A DNA stretch of 64,000 nt, taken from assembly GCF_011393025.1 (NCBI RefSeq), contig NZ_JAAOEO010000005.1:297834-361833 (forward strand). The letters are read 5' to 3'. Positions within the stretch are counted from its first letter, which is position 1. Every line of letters begins with the position of its first letter. The notes under the pieces are model-generated. The model had not been told where the DNA came from. It did no database searches and worked only from the letters and a program-made list of their open reading frames with translations. The position numbers and the translations under genes are program-made. This DNA comes from Neobacillus terrae. GTDB taxonomy: Bacteria; Bacillota; Bacilli; Bacillales; Cytobacillaceae. Shown here in pieces: positions 60,562 to 64,000 of this stretch.

Positions 60562-62076
60562 TTATCTATTTTTTAGGTTTTCAAATGAAATGATAAATGT
60601 TGTACCTTGATTTGGCTCACTTATAACGTTTATCGTTCCTTTATGGTTTTGGATTATCTTAAGACTGACCATCAGCCCCAACCCATTGCCGGTTGGTTTT
60701 GTCGTGAAAAATGGTTCTCCCAATTTTTTAACTTGTTCTTCTGTCATTCCGACGCCACTATCTTTGATTGTAACGTGAATGTTTTGGAATGTTTTCTCAA
60801 TGGAAATCTGAATTTTCCCGCCTTCTGGCATAGCTTCGATAGCATTTTTTATTAAATTTAAAAATACCTGCTTTAATTGGTTTTTTTCTCCAGAAATTAT
60901 GACTTCTTCTTCAGGAATCTGATATTCGATTGTAACATTCTTAAGCAGGGCCTCTGGATCAAGGAATTTTATGACACTTCTTAAAATACTTTTTATATCA
61001 CAATCACTAAAGTAAATTGTATGGGGTTTGGCAAATACCATGAATTCACTTACGATAAAGTTGATTCTTTCAATTTCTTCAAGGATAGTATCTGCGTACT
61101 TATGCGCCTTTTCTTCCTCAGTTAAAAGCTGCACAAATCCTTTAATAGTTGTTAAGGGGTTTCGTATCTCATGGGCAATTCCGGCAGCCAGTTCACCTAT
61201 CATCGAAAGCTGTTCTGTTTTCCGCAAAGTATCTTCCGTTCTCTTTTTTTCAGTTATATCATACTGAATGGAAACGTGCCTATAGCGCTTTCCATTTGCA
61301 TCCATAAAGGGAACAATGGTTGTATCAAGCCAGTATTTTGTACCATCCTTTGCCTGATTTAGGATTTCTCCTTTCCAAACCTCTCCTGCTTCAATGACCT
61401 GCCAAATTTTACGAAAAAAAGAAGGAGGATGATATCCGGAAGCGAAAAAATCATGTTTTTGTCCTATCAGTTCTTCCCGGCTATACTTATATAGATTGCA
61501 AAAATTATCATTTACATATGAAATTCTGTCCTCACGGTCTGTAAAGGCAAATATGGTGGCTTCATTTAAAACTCTATCCAAGTCCGCCAATTCTTTAAGT
61601 GTCATTTGTAAATTCTGTTTGGATTCATCTAAAGCAAATTTGATAAATGACAATTCTTCATTGTAAAAATTCATTAGTGTTTTCGAAATCAGCTGGTACA
61701 AGTATTCAATTACTTTAATGGTATCAAAAAGGTCACTTATTGATATTCTATTTTCTCTTGCTTCTCTCTCCAACAGGTCCATAATGGATTTGCGGGTTAA
61801 ATAAACTAAATTGATGGATTCATCAAGGGTGGCGTTGGAATTGATTAAATTAACACCCAAAACATCTGAAAAGGTAATCAGATTATTTTTGTTTTTTTCA
61901 TTTTGGTTCATTAAAAATTCTCCTATAAAGATAAAGAGGTTTTCCTTTGAAACCCGAAGAGAATCCATTTGATTTAACAAGATGCTGTAAATGTTTTTGT
62001 CATTAATTGACTGTTTAAAAAAGACTCCGTTTAACTCTTTTATTTTCTTTCCAATATACTCTATTTGATCACTCAT
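60562..62076 (-). CDS. PAS-domain sensor histidine kinase with RsbR-like N-terminus
   Basis: 504 aa. Order: helical N-terminal domain (~1-150) resembling the RsbRD N-terminal sensor, a PAS domain (~165-278, 'YVNDNFCNLYKYSREELIGQ'), HisKA with the phospho-acceptor H302 in 'GELAAGIAHEIRNPLTTIKG', and HATPase_c ('FLNLIKNAIEAMPEGG', 'KDSGVGMTEEQ', 'PTGNGLGLMVSL'). No membrane helix, so it senses inside the cell. The H-box is like that of KinA/KinE sporulation kinases. No response regulator is nearby (orphan). Confidence 0.92.
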   Translation of the reverse strand: MSDQIEYIGKKIKELNGVFFKQSINDKNIYSILLNQMDSLRVSKENLFIFIGEFLMNQNEKNKNNLITFSDVLGVNLINSNATLDESINLVYLTRKSIMDLLEREARENRISISDLFDTIKVIEYLYQLISKTLMNFYNEELSFIKFALDESKQNLQMTLKELADLDRVLNEATIFAFTDREDRISYVNDNFCNLYKYSREELIGQKHDFFASGYHPPSFFRKIWQVIEAGEVWKGEILNQAKDGTKYWLDTTIVPFMDANGKRYRHVSIQYDITEKKRTEDTLRKTEQLSMIGELAAGIAHEIRNPLTTIKGFVQLLTEEEKAHKYADTILEEIERINFIVSEFMVFAKPHTIYFSDCDIKSILRSVIKFLDPEALLKNVTIEYQIPEEEVIISGEKNQLKQVFLNLIKNAIEAMPEGGKIQISIEKTFQNIHVTIKDSGVGMTEEQVKKLGEPFFTTKPTGNGLGLMVSLKIIQNHKGTINVISEPNQGTTFIISFENLKNR

Positions 62077-62221
62077 ATTAGCCCTCGTTCAGTTATCTTT
62101 TTTTAACCTATATTAGACAATTTTCACTCTTTCTCCTTCTTTTTTCCTAATATTTTAACTTAATGATAAAAAAGTCATCAACTAGAAATATTAACAGAAA
62201 TGACTAAAGTTCAATTATTAA

Positions 62222-62266
62222 TAGAAAAAAACGCAGTCAAATAACGATGTTATAAACTGCGTACTG
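62222..62266 (-). terminator. minus-strand terminator behind the NUDIX gene
   Basis: Stem ACGCAGT/ACTGCGT with a long loop, followed by TTTTTTTC on the minus strand. The remaining 62077-62389 gap holds no gene. Confidence 0.6.
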
Positions 62267-62389
62267 GATTATGCGGCCGGCAGAGTCGCTGATTCCCCTA
62301 TAATCAACAACACCGATTACATAGCCTATTTATAAAAGGTTTTTTAATTTGATTCTAACTTACTCGTTTATAAAACCTACTCTTTCCTA

Positions 62390-62806
62390 CTATACACACT
62401 TTTCTTCCATGTAACTTATTAAAAATTCTCTGTCTTCAGGAAAAGAAAGGTCCAAGGTCCTTAATTCCTCCTGTGTTTTCCAGGCTATATCATAAATTAA
62501 CTGATCCGGATCTTGAAAAACCCTTTCTCCGCCAATCGCCTTTACGGCAAAGTAATGGACTTCAAAGGTAATATTCATATCTTCATAGTGTCCATGTTTA
62601 ATCTTTATCTCATCAGCTACTTCTACAATATATCCGGTTTCCTCCTCCACCTCTCTGATACAGCATTCTTTAAATCTTTCGTTCTTTTCTTTACTACGAG
62701 AAGGAATCGACCACGTTTTTTTCTCATGGGGCTGTCCTTGTAAAACCATCAGTAATTTTCCTTCTTCGTTTATACAAACACCTGCCGCACCATACCAATT
62801 TTTCAT
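62390..62806 (-). CDS. NUDIX hydrolase with altered Nudix box
   Basis: 138 aa. The Nudix box is 'SRSKEKNERFKECCIREVEE' followed by ETGY: the R-E-V-E-E-E-T-G core is intact, but the first glycines (usually PGG or PGGG) are replaced by PSRS. Mg-binding glutamates are present, so activity is likely. The family hydrolyses nucleoside diphosphates linked to another group. It lies 70 bp from the signal peptidase gene on the same strand. Confidence 0.85.
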   Translation of the reverse strand: MKNWYGAAGVCINEEGKLLMVLQGQPHEKKTWSIPSRSKEKNERFKECCIREVEEETGYIVEVADEIKIKHGHYEDMNITFEVHYFAVKAIGGERVFQDPDQLIYDIAWKTQEELRTLDLSFPEDREFLISYMEEKCV

Positions 62807-62875
62807 ATTTCAACCCCTTAATTTCAATAGAGAATAACTCCCCTTCCTGCTGGAAAAGCTGCATATATAAACGAC

Positions 62876-63418
62876 TTAATTGGTTTTTCTGACATTTTTA
62901 AAAGGGAAATAAACCATTTCGCTTTGGCCCACGATTTCATCTCTTGGAATAAAACCTAGCCCATTTCTGCTGTCCATACTATATAACCTGTTATCCCCCA
63001 TAACAAAGAACTCGTTTTTGGGTACATTTACAGGTCCAAAGTCACCTGTTAACCGGCCGCCACCCATTTGCTCAGTTAATTTACGATTATGAGAAAGATA
63101 GGGTTCCTCGGTTAAATTCCCATTAACATACAATTGGTCATCTTTCATCAGAATCGTATCTCCTGGCAGCCCAATAATTCTTTTTACGTAGTTCTCCGTT
63201 TTCCCTTGAATTAAACCAATTTCTCCTCTTTTAAAGTCCTCTTTTAGATGAAGTTTATTTACAAAAATCTTATCATGGTTATGCAGGGTTGGCTCCATAG
63301 ATGCGCCTTCAACAATATATGGTGCAACAAGAAAGGTTCGAACCACAAAAGATATACCTAAGGCAATAAATAGGGACTTTCCCCAGCTCTTTAGTTCTTT
63401 TTTAGTATTGGTATTCAT
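62876..63418 (-). CDS. lepB: signal peptidase I
   Basis: 180 aa, ATG 63418 behind AAGGGAG. N-terminal membrane anchor ('SLFIALGISFVVRTFLVAPY'), catalytic Ser40 in 'VEGASMEPTL' and the general-base Lys79 in 'YVKRIIGLPGD', then 'VMGDNRLYSMDSRNGLGFI'. It is the short single-anchor form (SipS/SipT-like) that removes signal peptides from exported proteins such as the M1 peptidase in this window. Confidence 0.95.
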   Translation of the reverse strand: MNTNTKKELKSWGKSLFIALGISFVVRTFLVAPYIVEGASMEPTLHNHDKIFVNKLHLKEDFKRGEIGLIQGKTENYVKRIIGLPGDTILMKDDQLYVNGNLTEEPYLSHNRKLTEQMGGGRLTGDFGPVNVPKNEFFVMGDNRLYSMDSRNGLGFIPRDEIVGQSEMVYFPFKNVRKTN

Positions 63419-63524
63419 TCAATCACTCCCTTATTTTTCCTTTCCACAACTATTCTTCACTAGTAAAATAAATTCCTTTCCAACCAAAATTTTTCTTTAA
63501 CAAGAACAAGAATGATTTACTCAT

Positions 63525-63577
63525 TCAAAAAAAGGCTGTACCAAAAAGCTTGGTTACAGCCTGTCTTTTTTGTCAGA
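63525..63577. terminator. bidirectional terminator
   Basis: AGGCTGTACC and GGTTACAGCCT arms with A-run before and T-run after. Confidence 0.7.
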
Positions 63578-63732
63578 TAAAAAGTAGTTTTTACGACAGC
63601 CTTGTTCACTAAGATCGTTTTCGATTTTGTAAATAGGTGAAAACTATTTATTTCTTTCTATACTCACTAGTGAATAGTTGTATTATGAATCTGACAAGTT
63701 TAAAGACATAGCTCTGAGCGGTCAGATTGTAG

Positions 63733-63918
63733 AACATGCATTTCTTCCTAAATCCGTGCATTTCCCCTTTGGAATCGTGCATTTCATTCTTGGAATCGTG
63801 CATTTCCTCCTTGAAATCGTGCATTTCTTTCTTGGAATCGTGCATTTCTTTCTTGGAATCGTGCATTTCTTTCTTGGAATCGTGCATTTCTTTCTTGAAA
63901 TCGTGTATTTCTTCCTAA
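63733..63918 (-). repeat. 21-bp tandem repeat (ATGCACG core), eight to nine units
   Basis: GTGCATTTC recurs at 63756, 63777, 63798, 63819, 63840, 63861 and 63882, with degenerate units at both ends (63735, 63903). On the minus strand the unit is AAATGCACGATTCCAAGAAAG. Since 21 is divisible by three, open frames run through it on both strands; they are not genes. It matches the core and period of the array at 51.03 kb. Confidence 0.9.
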
Positions 63919-64000
63919 AACGGGATTGAGTCCATATAATTGTGTAAAAAGAAAGAGTCATTTTATTCACTCTTGGCAACACTGTTTTCAACGACGATAA

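Noticed and set aside
63648..63991. Four overlapping long frames with periodic 'MHDSKKE' or 'ISFLESC' protein repeats
   Set aside because: They are produced by the 21-bp tandem repeat, which leaves several frames open on both strands. No ribosome sites.

Overview
The window comes from a low-GC, spore-forming Firmicute of the Bacillaceae (Bacillus, Mesobacillus, Cytobacillus or Neobacillus-like). The evidence is an alpha/beta-type small acid-soluble spore protein, a Spo0E-like phosphatase, an RsbR/STAS-type stress layout, FbpB, YolD-like and CBO0543-like small proteins, a YhbD-YhbE-YhbF bactofilin operon, strong AGGAGG ribosome sites with many TTG and GTG starts, and very many hairpin-plus-T terminators. 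No rRNA, tRNA, CRISPR array or intact insertion sequence was seen.

Layout. 0-3.6 kb: end of a DUF421 gene, Spo0E, a lipoprotein, a broken membrane gene, an EamA exporter and DinB. 3.9-10.3 kb: a complete thiazole/oxazole-modified peptide cluster, with a SagB-type dehydrogenase, a YcaO cyclodehydratase fusion, a ThiF-like maturation protein and a heterocycloanthracin-type precursor with 14 core cysteines. 11-21 kb: MFS transporter, GH38 mannosidase relic, DUF1697/DUF1801 pair, CNNM/CBS protein with a MerR regulator, DUF47-Pit phosphate transport behind PhoP-like boxes, a 52-bp tandem repeat, and a HemD-like protein. 21-31 kb: HAD phosphatase, SASP, a STAS protein with a 69-aa partner, and two acyl-CoA synthetases. 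31-46 kb: GNAT, DUF2935, an Rrf2-TauE/SafE pair, many small genes (several frameshifted), a c-di-GMP-I riboswitch ahead of an unknown gene, DUF3231, an alpha/beta hydrolase and a secreted M1 peptidase. 46-56 kb: a ResA-like protein whose first redox cysteine codon is UGA, YolD-like, FbpB, CBO0543, DUF3231, RNase J, a second STAS/69-aa pair, and an EAL-PilZ remnant. 56-64 kb: small membrane proteins, DUF2332, bactofilin operon, a PAS histidine kinase, NUDIX and signal peptidase I.

How genes work together. The RiPP genes form one pathway: the enzymes are transcribed separately from the precursor, which has its own terminator. Two STAS + 69-aa modules and a kinase with an RsbR-like N-terminus suggest stressosome-type sensing. 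The GEMM riboswitch and EAL/PilZ remnants point to c-di-GMP signalling.

Repeats are a marked feature. A dispersed intergenic element of roughly 180-360 bp occurs at least seven times plus a fragment. A second dispersed family occurs about three times, and two distant 21-bp tandem arrays share an ATGCACG core. Several small genes carry a single frameshift or stop, so either this strain is losing accessory genes or the assembly holds indel errors. All identifications are from reading translations and motifs; no database search was run.
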